From: Pseudomonas jessenii
Lineage (GTDB): Bacteria; Pseudomonadota; Gammaproteobacteria; Pseudomonadales; Pseudomonadaceae
Direction of reading: 5' to 3'
NCBI RefSeq assembly: GCF_002236115.1
Contig: NZ_NIWT01000005.1
Location: forward strand, 558,001 to 622,000
Length of the DNA stretch: 64,000 bases
Under the pieces are notes generated by a model. The model worked only from the letters and a program-made list of their open reading frames with translations, made no database searches and had not been told where the DNA came from. The translations under genes and the position numbers were made by a program. The first letter of the stretch is position 1; the number at the start of each line of letters is the position of its first letter. Shown here piece by piece: positions 7,461-15,470 of the stretch.

Positions 7461-8336
7461 ATGCGCGCTTTACTTGTGCTGTTCAGCTTGATGGTGTCGA
7501 TGTCACTATCTGCCGCCGAAAAACTTCAGGTGGTCACCAGCTTCAGCATCCTTGCCGACATGACCCGGCAGGTTGGCAAGGATCATATCCAGATCACCAA
7601 CATGGTCGGCCCGGACGCGGATGCCCACACCTACGAGCCGACACCGGACGACGCCAAAGCGCTGCTCAAGGCCAGGCTCATCATCAAGAACGGCCTGGGT
7701 TTCGAGCCCTGGCTGGATCGCCTGGTGACGAGCACGGAGACTCGGGCGCCGGTCATCAGCGCAAGCCACGGTGTCATACCCCGTAGCCTGGATGAAGACG
7801 GCGAAACCGTTCCCGACCCGCACGCCTGGCATAACCTAGCGAACACCGAGCTGTACATCACCAACATCACCAAAGCGCTGATCGCCGCTGACCCGGCGAA
7901 CACCGCCGACTATGAGCGCAACAGCCAGCTGTACCTGAAACAGGTCTACGCCCTGCTCGCCGAAGCCAAGGCCAAACTCGGCTCACTGCCACCGGGCAAC
8001 CGCAAGGTCGTGACGTCCCATGATGCCTTCGGTTATCTCGGCCAAGCCTACGGCATCGAGTTCATGGCGCCTCAAGGCCTGTCCACCGAGCGCGAGCCTT
8101 CAGCCGCCGAAGTGGCCGCACTGATTACCCAGATTCGTCAGGCCAAGGTCAAGGCGGTGTTCATGGAAAACATCAAGGACGCCCGCCTGCTCAAGCAGAT
8201 CGCCGATGAAAGCGGCGCTCAGATCGGCGGCACGCTGTACTCCGATGCCCTGGCGGCGAGTGGTCCGGCCAGCACCTTCACAGGGTTGTTCGAGTACAAC
8301 CTCAACACCCTTTACAACGCGTTGAGCAAGCCATGA
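7461..8336 (+). CDS. Metal ABC transporter substrate-binding protein (ZnuA/AztC-like)
   Basis: A 291-residue cluster A-I (TroA-like) binding protein with a signal peptide (residues 1-18, cleaved before AEKLQ). Three histidines and an aspartate expected as metal ligands are visible in DADAHTYEP, PDPHAWHN, TSHDAFGYL and YSDAL. A His in the third position, where manganese-binding homologues have Glu, points to zinc. The long His-rich loop of classical ZnuA is missing, as in AztC-type proteins. It sits 11 bp behind the permease gene and overlaps the carbonic anhydrase start by four bases. It is a probable zinc scavenger in the periplasm. Confidence 0.85.
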   Translation: MRALLVLFSLMVSMSLSAAEKLQVVTSFSILADMTRQVGKDHIQITNMVGPDADAHTYEPTPDDAKALLKARLIIKNGLGFEPWLDRLVTSTETRAPVISASHGVIPRSLDEDGETVPDPHAWHNLANTELYITNITKALIAADPANTADYERNSQLYLKQVYALLAEAKAKLGSLPPGNRKVVTSHDAFGYLGQAYGIEFMAPQGLSTEREPSAAEVAALITQIRQAKVKAVFMENIKDARLLKQIADESGAQIGGTLYSDALAASGPASTFTGLFEYNLNTLYNALSKP

Positions 8337-8893
8337 TCCGCAAGAACCCCTCTGGAGATTTACCGCTGATTGCCGAATCGGCCTACGTCGACAAGACGGC
8401 AATCATCTGCGGCAAAGTGGTGATCGGCGAGAACGTGTTCGTCGGCCCCTACGCGGTGATACGCGCTGACGAGGTCGATGACTCGGGCGACATGCAGCCG
8501 ATCAGCATCGGCGCCAACTCGAACATCCAGGACGGCGTGGTGATCCATTCCAAATCCGGTGCGGCGGTGACCATTGGCGAGTTCAGTTCCATCGCCCACC
8601 GCTCGATCGTGCATGGCCCCTGCACCGTGGGCAATCGAGTGTTCATCGGCTTCAACAGCGTGCTGTTCAACTGCGTGGTCGGCGACGGTTGCGTGGTGCG
8701 GCACAACTCGGTGGTCGATGGTCGTGACCTGCCTGAAGCTTTCTACGTACCTTCCACCACGCGGATCGGCCCAAACACCGACCTCTCGCAATACCCGCCG
8801 GTGAGCGTCAGTGCTTCGGAATTTTCCGAAGATGTGGCGCGCACCAACGTCGACCTGGTACGCGGCTACAAAGCCCTGCAAAACGAGTTCTGA
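8333..8893 (+). CDS. Gamma-class carbonic anhydrase-like hexapeptide protein
   Basis: A 186-residue left-handed beta-helix protein with imperfect hexapeptide repeats across its length. Three metal-ligand histidines of the gamma carbonic anhydrase family fit VVIHSKSG, SIAHRSIV and SIVHGPC. The family hydrates CO2 to bicarbonate and can use iron or cobalt, which explains its frequent place in Zur regulons as a backup for zinc-dependent carbonic anhydrases. It starts inside the binding protein stop (ATGA) and is the last intact gene of the operon before the pyrQ remnant. In P. aeruginosa a homologue lies next to folE2 and pyrQ. Catalytic activity is not provable from sequence. Confidence 0.85.
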   Translation: MIRKNPSGDLPLIAESAYVDKTAIICGKVVIGENVFVGPYAVIRADEVDDSGDMQPISIGANSNIQDGVVIHSKSGAAVTIGEFSSIAHRSIVHGPCTVGNRVFIGFNSVLFNCVVGDGCVVRHNSVVDGRDLPEAFYVPSTTRIGPNTDLSQYPPVSVSASEFSEDVARTNVDLVRGYKALQNEF

Positions 8894-8895
8894 GC

Positions 8896-9066
8896 ATGAG
8901 TAGCGTGCTGATTCGCAATGCCCGCGTTGCTGGAACCGGTCGCGGAACAGATTTTACCGATCAGCACACTGGCGGCCAGAACCAGCCATCGTGTCAGGAC
9001 AAATTACCTGGCACGACAAACGTCTTAATGAAGCACCCCTACGGTTTATGCGATAACGCTCGTTAG
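8896..9066 (+). pseudogene. Remnant of the start of a dihydroorotase-like gene (pyrQ)
   Basis: Two bases after the carbonic anhydrase stop an ATG opens a 56-codon frame whose first ten residues, MSSVLIRNAR, look like the start of a dihydroorotase/amidohydrolase (PyrQ). After residue 11 the similarity stops and the frame runs into low-quality sequence and TAG. No HxH metal motif or any other dihydroorotase domain follows. In P. aeruginosa the zinc-independent-type pyrQ follows the carbonic anhydrase, so this is best read as what remains after deletion of that gene. It could also be a short expressed peptide. Confidence 0.55.
9045..9057. promoter_or_regulatory. Candidate Zur operator before ThrRS-like gene
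   Basis: TTTA-TGCGA-TAAC matches GTTA-N5-TAAC with one mismatch and lies 31-43 bp before the start at 9088. It overlaps a second small inverted repeat (TAACG-CT-CGTTA, 9054-9065). It is weaker than the boxes at 4416 and 4977. Confidence 0.4.
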
Positions 9067-9087
9067 AAGCACCAGAGTACGCCGACC

Positions 9088-9975
9088 ATGATCCAGATCA
9101 CCCTGCCCGATGGTTCATTGCGTGAGTACGATCAGCCGCTGTCCGTGCACGAAGTGGCCGCCAGCATCGGCCCCGAACTGGCCATCGCGGCCGTCGCGGG
9201 AAGGGTCAATGGTGTACTGGTGGACTGCGAATACCTGATCGAGGCGGATGCCCGGGTCAGCATTGTCACCCCCCGGGAGCCGGACGGCCTGGAGATCCTG
9301 CGTCGCTCCTGTGCATTGATGCTGGCCATGGCGGTCAAGCAACTCCACCCTCATGCGCAATTGCGTGCGGGAAAGGAACTGGGTGACGGTTTCTATTACG
9401 AGTTTGCAGTCGAGCAACCGCTGACCCCCGCAGACCTGCCTCTAATCGAAGCGCGCATGCAGTCATTGGCAGCAACCAATCACTCGATCCGTCGTCGGCC
9501 GGCGCGCGAAGCCGTGTCGCTGTACCGTCTGGGGGACGCCGAGTACCAGAGCCATGGACCGCACGTCCCAACCACCAAAGTCTTGCAGGCGTTTGCCCTC
9601 GATCACATCAGCGGCACGTTGCAACAACGGATCTACGGCACCTGCTGGTCCAGCCATCAGGAGCTGCAACACTGGCGCGTTCCACCCCATGTGGTCGTCG
9701 TGAGCATGGATGAACGCCAGGCGACTTATGCACAAGCGGTGACCGAGTCCTTGCGCCAAAAAGGCGTGCATGCAAAGGCCGACCTGCGAAACGAAAAGGT
9801 CCGCTACAAGATTCGCCAGCACAGCCAGACCGTGCCGTTCCTGGTCGTGGTTGGCGAAATGGAACAGGCTGGGGGGTTCGTCAGTGTGCGCAGTCGCACG
9901 GGGGAGGATTTTGGCCGGATGGCTGTCGAGGCGGCGTGTGAGTGGTTAAGTCGGCCGGGGATTCAGGGCGGCTGA
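9088..9975 (+). CDS. Threonyl-tRNA synthetase-derived protein lacking the catalytic domain
   Basis: A 295-residue protein built from threonyl-tRNA synthetase parts. Residues 1-61 are the TGS domain, about 62-188 the editing (SAD/N2) domain ending in RIYGTCWSSHQELQ, and about 196-287 the anticodon-binding domain (HAKADLRNEKVRYKIRQH, VSVRSRTGEDFG). The roughly 310-residue class II catalytic core of a normal 640-residue enzyme, with motifs 1-3 and the zinc site, is absent, and the two halves join in frame. The editing residues corresponding to E. coli His73, His77 and Cys182 are Leu77, Met81 and Ser155; only His186 (here His159) is kept. It cannot aminoacylate and probably cannot edit. It lies at the end of the zinc island. 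A tRNA(Thr)- or thrS-mRNA-binding role is conceivable but unproven. Confidence 0.85.
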   Translation: MIQITLPDGSLREYDQPLSVHEVAASIGPELAIAAVAGRVNGVLVDCEYLIEADARVSIVTPREPDGLEILRRSCALMLAMAVKQLHPHAQLRAGKELGDGFYYEFAVEQPLTPADLPLIEARMQSLAATNHSIRRRPAREAVSLYRLGDAEYQSHGPHVPTTKVLQAFALDHISGTLQQRIYGTCWSSHQELQHWRVPPHVVVVSMDERQATYAQAVTESLRQKGVHAKADLRNEKVRYKIRQHSQTVPFLVVVGEMEQAGGFVSVRSRTGEDFGRMAVEAACEWLSRPGIQGG

Positions 9976-9981
9976 ACGGAC

Positions 9982-10061
9982 GCTTTCGCGAGCAGGCTCG
10001 CTCCCACAGGGGATTTGTGTTCGACACATAACCAATGTGGGAGCGAGCCTGCTCGCGAAGC
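9982..10061. repeat. REP-type inverted repeat pair
   Basis: The arms 9982-10008 (CGCGAGCAGGCTCGCTCCCACA) and 10036-10061 are near-perfect complements. They lie between the ThrRS-like gene and the convergent DUF3617 gene and may act as a transcript end. Confidence 0.85.
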
Positions 10062-10064
10062 TTT

Positions 10065-10586
10065 TTAAGCTCTTGGCTTCACCGTGCCACAATCCTGCCC
10101 CAACCAGACGGCGCGGGATTCGAGGCTGCCCTTCTGCTGAATGCCGGTGGCGTTGAACGTCCCGTTGACCTTGGTGGTGAATTCGCGATCACTGAGGAAC
10201 GTCGCCACGCCGGCTCCCTGGGCTTTCGGGCAGCTGAAACGGAATTTCCACTGATTGCCGGAGCGGTCGGTGATTTCCTGTTTGCAGCCCGACTGCGGAT
10301 CGGTCAGCGGAATGTCGTCGGTCTTGACCTGTTCAGGGGTCAGGCACGCCCGGATCCCTTTGCCGCCCATGGTGATGCCCTGCTTTTCCAGCTGCGCACG
10401 TTGCTCGGGGGTCATCTGGTTCTGGATCTGGCCGAGGATCAATTGCAGGTCCGGCATATTCTGCTCGTCGACCTTCATGTTGCTCGTGGTCAGCTCCCAC
10501 AATCCTGGTTGCAGCATTTGCGCGTGAGCGGCCACAGGAAGTGCCAAACCCAGTGCCATGGCCAAACCCAGCAGACGAACGTTCAT
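10065..10586 (-). CDS. DUF3617 family periplasmic protein
   Basis: A 173-residue protein with a signal peptide (residues 1-22, GLAMALGLALPVAAHA-QM). The mature start LQPGLWELTTSNMKV is the hallmark of DUF3617 proteins (x-PGLWE). A central Gln/Met-rich segment (LGQIQNQMTPEQRAQLEKQG) and four cysteines in the second half (ACLTPEQ, GCKQEI, FSCPKA, QDCGTV) are also family features. The family is common in proteobacteria and has no assigned function. It stands alone and ends next to a REP pair. Confidence 0.8.
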   Translation of the reverse strand: MNVRLLGLAMALGLALPVAAHAQMLQPGLWELTTSNMKVDEQNMPDLQLILGQIQNQMTPEQRAQLEKQGITMGGKGIRACLTPEQVKTDDIPLTDPQSGCKQEITDRSGNQWKFRFSCPKAQGAGVATFLSDREFTTKVNGTFNATGIQQKGSLESRAVWLGQDCGTVKPRA

Positions 10587-10718
10587 CGAGTAACTCCTGA
10601 TCAGTAGTGGCCGTTAGACGTCAGCCGCGGGCTTCGGTTCATGGTCGAATTAATTAGCGACATTCTGCACGGAACATGGTCTGTTAGGCACTGAATCTTC
10701 AGGAGCAAGGCAGCCCCC

Positions 10719-12158
10719 ATGGATTACTTCGGACCACATATTTTCGGTTATACCATCGCCCTGTTGCACTCGCTGGGCATGATTGCGGCCATACACGCCG
10801 TGTTGACCGTCCGTACCGCCCAAGGCTCGATCGCCTGGGCCCTGTCGCTGTTTTTCATCCCTTACCTGACGCTGATCCCTTACCTGATGTTCGGCCGCAG
10901 CACCTTTGATGGCTACATCAAGGCCCGGCGGCAGGCCAACGACGAGATGCGCAAGGCTGTTTCCGAACTCAACTGGCGACCCTGGGTAGAAGAAGCCCTC
11001 ACCGCCCGCGCTTCGTCTGCCTACGCCTCACTCAGAGCGATGCCCAAGCTCGGACACATGCCCTGCCTGGCCAATAACCAGATGCGGTTGCTGATCAACG
11101 GCCAGTCGACGTTCGAGGCCATTTTCGATGCCATCGGCCAGGCGAAAGAGGCCGTGCTGATCCAGTTTTTCATCGTCCACGACGACCGTCTCGGTCAACG
11201 CCTGCAGACTTTGCTGTTGAAGAAAGCCGCCGAAGGCGTAGCGATCTATCTGTTGTATGACCGAATCGGCAGCCATTCCCTACCCAACGGCTACGTGCAG
11301 GCCTTGCGTGATGGCGGGGTCGAGGTCAAGGCTTTTGGCCCCCGTAATGGCTGGTTCAATCGCTTTCAGGTGAACTTCCGTAACCATCGCAAAATTGTGG
11401 TGGTGGACGGCATTCTCGGCTTCGTTGGCGGGCACAACGTCGGTGATGAATACATGGGCGAGAAACCGCCCCTGGCCCCTTGGCGCGATACCCACGTGCA
11501 AGTGCGCGGGCCAGTGGTGGCGTGCATGCAGGAGTCTTTCGCTGAAGACTGGTTCTGGGTGGCTCATGCCCTGCCGCCACTGATCCTGCCCGAGGTTTAT
11601 CCGGAAGACGGCGTGCTGTGCCAGTTGCTCGCCAGCGGGCCGGCAGACGCCTACGAAACCTGTTCTCTGTTCTTTGTCGAAGCGATCCATGCAGCGACGG
11701 AACGGATCTGGATCACCAGCCCGTACTTCATCCCCGATGAAGCCGTATTCGCAGCGTTGCGTCTGGCGGTCCTGCGGGGTGTGGATGTGCGGCTGCTGTT
11801 GCCGTCTCGACCCGACCATCGAATCGTCTACGCCGCCTCCAGCCTCTACGCCTTCGAAGCCGTGCGCGCCGGTGTTCGGGTGTTCCGTTACGAGCCCGGT
11901 TTCCTGCACCAGAAAGTGGTGTTGATCGACTACGAAATCAGCGCCATCGGCAGCGCCAATCTGGACAACCGTTCGTTCCGGCTGAATTTCGAAGTGATGT
12001 TGCTGACCGTCGACAGCGCCTTTGCCGCAGAGGTGGAACAGATGCTCAACGATGATTTCGCCAACGCCCACGAAATCGCCAAAGGAGAAGGCCGGGAGAC
12101 TCACCGCCTGCAGCAGGTCGGCATGCGGGTCGCCCGGCTTATTTCGCCGGTTCTCTAG
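10719..12158 (+). CDS. clsA: Cardiolipin synthase ClsA
   Basis: A 479-residue phospholipase D superfamily enzyme that condenses two phosphatidylglycerol molecules to cardiolipin and glycerol. Two N-terminal membrane segments (about residues 8-29 and 38-57) precede two PLD domains. Their HKD motifs are visible as NHRKIVVVDG with GGHNVGDEY (about residues 223-245) and LHQKVVLID with GSANLDNRSF (about residues 400-425). The length and topology match ClsA. The ATG has the ribosome site CAGGAGCAAGG. Its stop overlaps the stop of the convergent cfa gene by three to four bases, so the two transcripts overlap tail to tail. Confidence 0.93.
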   Translation: MDYFGPHIFGYTIALLHSLGMIAAIHAVLTVRTAQGSIAWALSLFFIPYLTLIPYLMFGRSTFDGYIKARRQANDEMRKAVSELNWRPWVEEALTARASSAYASLRAMPKLGHMPCLANNQMRLLINGQSTFEAIFDAIGQAKEAVLIQFFIVHDDRLGQRLQTLLLKKAAEGVAIYLLYDRIGSHSLPNGYVQALRDGGVEVKAFGPRNGWFNRFQVNFRNHRKIVVVDGILGFVGGHNVGDEYMGEKPPLAPWRDTHVQVRGPVVACMQESFAEDWFWVAHALPPLILPEVYPEDGVLCQLLASGPADAYETCSLFFVEAIHAATERIWITSPYFIPDEAVFAALRLAVLRGVDVRLLLPSRPDHRIVYAASSLYAFEAVRAGVRVFRYEPGFLHQKVVLIDYEISAIGSANLDNRSFRLNFEVMLLTVDSAFAAEVEQMLNDDFANAHEIAKGEGRETHRLQQVGMRVARLISPVL

Positions 12159-13339
12159 AGGTAGATATCGTCACGGGTCCATGGCAGTTCATGACTGCCA
12201 TCGGCGTGGGCCTTCACCGCGAGAATCTGATGCAGGTTGATCCAGCCCCGGGCAAAGGCGTAAGCGCAACCGGCCAGGTACAACCGCCAGATACGCAGGG
12301 CTTGTTCCGGTACGAGTCTAGAGGCCGCTTCGAGGTTGTCCTCCAGGCGTTCGCTCCAGTGATCGAGCGTACGTGCGTAGTGCAGACGCAAGCTCTCGAC
12401 GTCGACGATTTCCAGCCCTGCCTCACTGATCTCGGCAGAGATCATCGACAGGTGCGGCAGCTCGCCGTTGGGGAACACATATTTTCCAATGAATTCACCG
12501 GCACCGCGTCCCACCGGACGGCCATCGGTGTATTTGGCGGTGATCCCGTGGTTCATCACCAGGCCACCGTCTTTCACCGCACCGAACAGGGTCTTGCAGT
12601 ACTCGGCAAGATTGGCGTGGCCGACGTGTTCGAACATGCCGACGCTGACAACCTTGTCGAAACGGCCATCCTGCGGCAGATCGCGATAGTCGAGCAGTTG
12701 CAGTTCGACCAGGTCCTCCAGGCCCTCCGCTTTTACGCGCTCCCGGGCCAGGGCCAACTGCTCCTTGCTGAGGGTGATACCGAACACTTTCGCGCCAAAT
12801 TCTCGCGCAGCAAAACGCGCCAATCCGCCCCAACCACAACCCACATCCAGCAGATACTCGCCGGGCTGCAGGCGCAGCTTGCGACACAAATGACGGAACT
12901 TGGCTTGTTGGGCCTGCTCGAGGCTTTCGCTGCCGGTCTCAAAGTAAGCGCAGGAATACGCCATGTCGCTGTCGAGCCACAGCTGATAGAACGCGTTGGA
13001 AAGGTCGTAGTGGTAGGAAATCGCCTTGGCGTCCATCTCTTTGTCGTGGGCGTTACGAACCGGCTGATTGTCGTCGTCTTCATCCAGCAACGCCTGGCTC
13101 CATTCATCGCAGACGCGGATCACATCGCTGATGGAGCCTTCAAGCTCAAGTTTGCCTTCGACAAATGCAGCACCAAGGGCGTCCAGGCTTGGATGGGTAA
13201 ACTGGGTGACCATTTGTGGGTCCTTGACCACAATCGTGACACTGGGCGTCGGCCCCAGATTGAATTCATGGCCATCCCAGAGTCTCAGGCGAAGCGGCAA
13301 TTGCAGATTCTGTAAGGCCGGTGGAAGATGCGCGAGCAT
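12155..13339 (-). CDS. cfa: Cyclopropane-fatty-acyl-phospholipid synthase
   Basis: A 394-residue SAM-dependent methyltransferase that adds a methylene bridge to unsaturated acyl chains of membrane phospholipids. The SAM-binding motif is LLDVGCGWGGLARFAAREFG (about residues 165-184). The N-terminal lipid-binding domain (residues 1-110) ends in the segment DAKAISYHYDLSNAFYQLWLD typical of the family. ATG 13339 with AAGGGGG upstream is preferred over an in-frame start 42 codons earlier, whose extra residues look unlike the family. The 220 bp upstream hold no other gene and presumably the promoter. It is convergent with clsA; both modify membrane phospholipids. Confidence 0.9.
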   Translation of the reverse strand: MLAHLPPALQNLQLPLRLRLWDGHEFNLGPTPSVTIVVKDPQMVTQFTHPSLDALGAAFVEGKLELEGSISDVIRVCDEWSQALLDEDDDNQPVRNAHDKEMDAKAISYHYDLSNAFYQLWLDSDMAYSCAYFETGSESLEQAQQAKFRHLCRKLRLQPGEYLLDVGCGWGGLARFAAREFGAKVFGITLSKEQLALARERVKAEGLEDLVELQLLDYRDLPQDGRFDKVVSVGMFEHVGHANLAEYCKTLFGAVKDGGLVMNHGITAKYTDGRPVGRGAGEFIGKYVFPNGELPHLSMISAEISEAGLEIVDVESLRLHYARTLDHWSERLEDNLEAASRLVPEQALRIWRLYLAGCAYAFARGWINLHQILAVKAHADGSHELPWTRDDIYL

Positions 13340-13559
13340 GGAGAAGCCCCCTTGTTTCAGACGTCTAAACAGAGGGTAGACCATCTTTGAAAAATAGCTG
13401 GCTATCGAATTAATAGCCGTTTTCAATGATTCGCGACGCCAGAACCGGCCGCCGCGAACGCACAAAATGATGTGCCCTCATCTTCAAAGACTACGAACCG
13501 GGCGCACAGTTCTAAAAAGTTGAAGCCCACCGTGATTGCCCGGTTTAGAGCATTCGCCT

Positions 13560-15470
13560 TCAGGCTTCATCCTTGAGCTTGAGCAGTGGCTCCTGGAACC
13601 GCAGCAAACGACCGGCATTGCCCAACACCAGCAAGGTGCTGAGGTTGTGCAGCAACGCCGCAATCATCGCCCCGGCAGCGCCAAGCCAGCCGAACGCGGC
13701 GAAGGCCACGATCGCCAGGGTCCAGCCTAGCCCGATGATCACATTCACCTGTAACGTTTGGCGGCACTGACGACTCAGGCGCACGCAAGTACCGAGGCGG
13801 CGCAGGTCACTGCCGATCAGCACGATATCCGCCGATGCCAGGGCGATGTCCGCACCGCCCGCGCCCATGGCGACACCCACCACGCCAGCCTTGAGGGCCA
13901 GGGAATCGTTGATCCCATCGCCGACCACCATCGGCCGGAAACCGCTGTCGATTTCCTTGAGCACACGCTTCAGTTTGTCTTCGGGCAGGGCCTGCGCTTC
14001 GACATCACTGATCCCGACATCCCGGGCGAGCGTTTGTGCGACGCTGTGCCGGTCACCGGTGAGCAACAACTGGCGACCCAACCCGAGGTCGCGCAACTCA
14101 CCCAAGGCAAATTGCGCCTCGGGTTTGACGCTGTCGGCCAACAACAGCCAGGCGAGAAATTCACCGTTGAGCGCCAACCCGGCAATCGGACCATCGTGAT
14201 CGGGAACCTCCGTTGTACTGATGCCCAGTTGCGCGAACAGCTCCGGCCGGCCGAGCGCCGCTTCGCCCTGCCCGGTCATCGCCACCACGCCCAGGCCCTG
14301 GCGCTCATGGATGTCAGTAAGCAGCAGGAAATGCTCCTGGGTCACCAACCCCGCCAGCGCACGGCTGACCGGGTGACTGCTGGCCGAACCTAGGCTGGCA
14401 GCCAGTTTCAGGACATGGCTGCGATCCTCAAGCGGACTGTCAATGGATTGCAGGCGCAAGGTGCCGAAGGTCAGCGTCCCGGTCTTGTCGACCACCAGCG
14501 AAGTCAGGTCCGCCAACTCTTCAAGGAACGCAGAACTGCGAATCAGAATCCCGTGGCGTGCCGCTACCGCCACCCCGGCAATCGCCGTGGCCGGCGCCGA
14601 CAACACCAGCGCACAAGGACAGGCCGCCACCAACAACGCGAGCATCGCTTGAGCGTTGTTGGTGATGAACCAGGTCACCGCCGCCAGCAGCAACACCAGC
14701 ACCATATAGCTGCCCGCGTAACGCTCCAGCAGACGAGTGATCGGCGGTTTCGAGCGCTCGGCGTTTTGCATCAGGGCGATGACTTTTCCGAGGGTCGATT
14801 CCTGGCCGGTGCGGGTCACTTCGATCCGTAGCAGACCGTCGAGGTTGATCGCGCCGCCGAACACCGACATGCCGACGCCCGCCTCCATCGGTACCGATTC
14901 GCCGGTAATGGAGGCGGTGTCCAGGCTGGCCTGGCCGGACAACACCCGGCCATCCGCGGGCACCCTATCCCCGGCGCGGACCTCGACCAGGTCGCCCGCC
15001 TTGAGCGTGCCGTTGTCGACTTCGATGATGGAGCCGTCCGCCTGAACCTTGCGCGCGTGGCTGCGGGTCAGTTTGCCGAGGGCGTGAATCGCCTCCTGGG
15101 AACCGATCACGCTACGCTCTTCCAGCACGTGGCCAAAGATCATGATGATCGGCAACAGGGCCGCCGTCAGCAGATCCCCGGTGGCCCAGGCACCCAGCAT
15201 GGCCAGGGCGATCAATTGATCGGTGATGCCGTGCAGGCTTGGATAACGCAGGCTGTACCAGGCTGAACGCATGACCGGAACGGCGACCAGCAACGAAGCA
15301 AAACCCAGCAGCAGTTGACTGACACCAGTCTGCTCCGGCGCCAGCCAACGCCAGATCAAGCCCAGCGCGAGCAGGCCCAACGCGAGCATGGCCAGGGTCA
15401 ACTGGCGCGCGGCGCGGCGCTGTTCGGCCGATGACAACAGGCTCGGTACGGCGGCGGTTTGAGCGGTCAT
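13560..15470 (-). CDS. hmtA: P1B-type metal-transporting ATPase, HmtA-like
   Basis: A 636-residue heavy-metal P-type ATPase. Motifs are TGES (189-192), CPC in the transport helix (284-286), the phosphorylation site DKTGT (328-332), the nucleotide-binding HP (366-367) and GDGIND (517-522). There is no N-terminal HMA or Cys-rich metal-binding domain. The last membrane helix has LHNLST (about 607-612) where zinc exporters such as ZntA have the conserved Asp, so it is not a standard P1B-2 exporter. P. aeruginosa HmtA, which imports zinc and copper, has a similar form and lies beside SPFH genes. The start overlaps the hflC-like stop by four bases. The direction of transport and the metal are inferred from context. 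Confidence 0.75.
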   Translation of the reverse strand: MTAQTAAVPSLLSSAEQRRAARQLTLAMLALGLLALGLIWRWLAPEQTGVSQLLLGFASLLVAVPVMRSAWYSLRYPSLHGITDQLIALAMLGAWATGDLLTAALLPIIMIFGHVLEERSVIGSQEAIHALGKLTRSHARKVQADGSIIEVDNGTLKAGDLVEVRAGDRVPADGRVLSGQASLDTASITGESVPMEAGVGMSVFGGAINLDGLLRIEVTRTGQESTLGKVIALMQNAERSKPPITRLLERYAGSYMVLVLLLAAVTWFITNNAQAMLALLVAACPCALVLSAPATAIAGVAVAARHGILIRSSAFLEELADLTSLVVDKTGTLTFGTLRLQSIDSPLEDRSHVLKLAASLGSASSHPVSRALAGLVTQEHFLLLTDIHERQGLGVVAMTGQGEAALGRPELFAQLGISTTEVPDHDGPIAGLALNGEFLAWLLLADSVKPEAQFALGELRDLGLGRQLLLTGDRHSVAQTLARDVGISDVEAQALPEDKLKRVLKEIDSGFRPMVVGDGINDSLALKAGVVGVAMGAGGADIALASADIVLIGSDLRRLGTCVRLSRQCRQTLQVNVIIGLGWTLAIVAFAAFGWLGAAGAMIAALLHNLSTLLVLGNAGRLLRFQEPLLKLKDEA

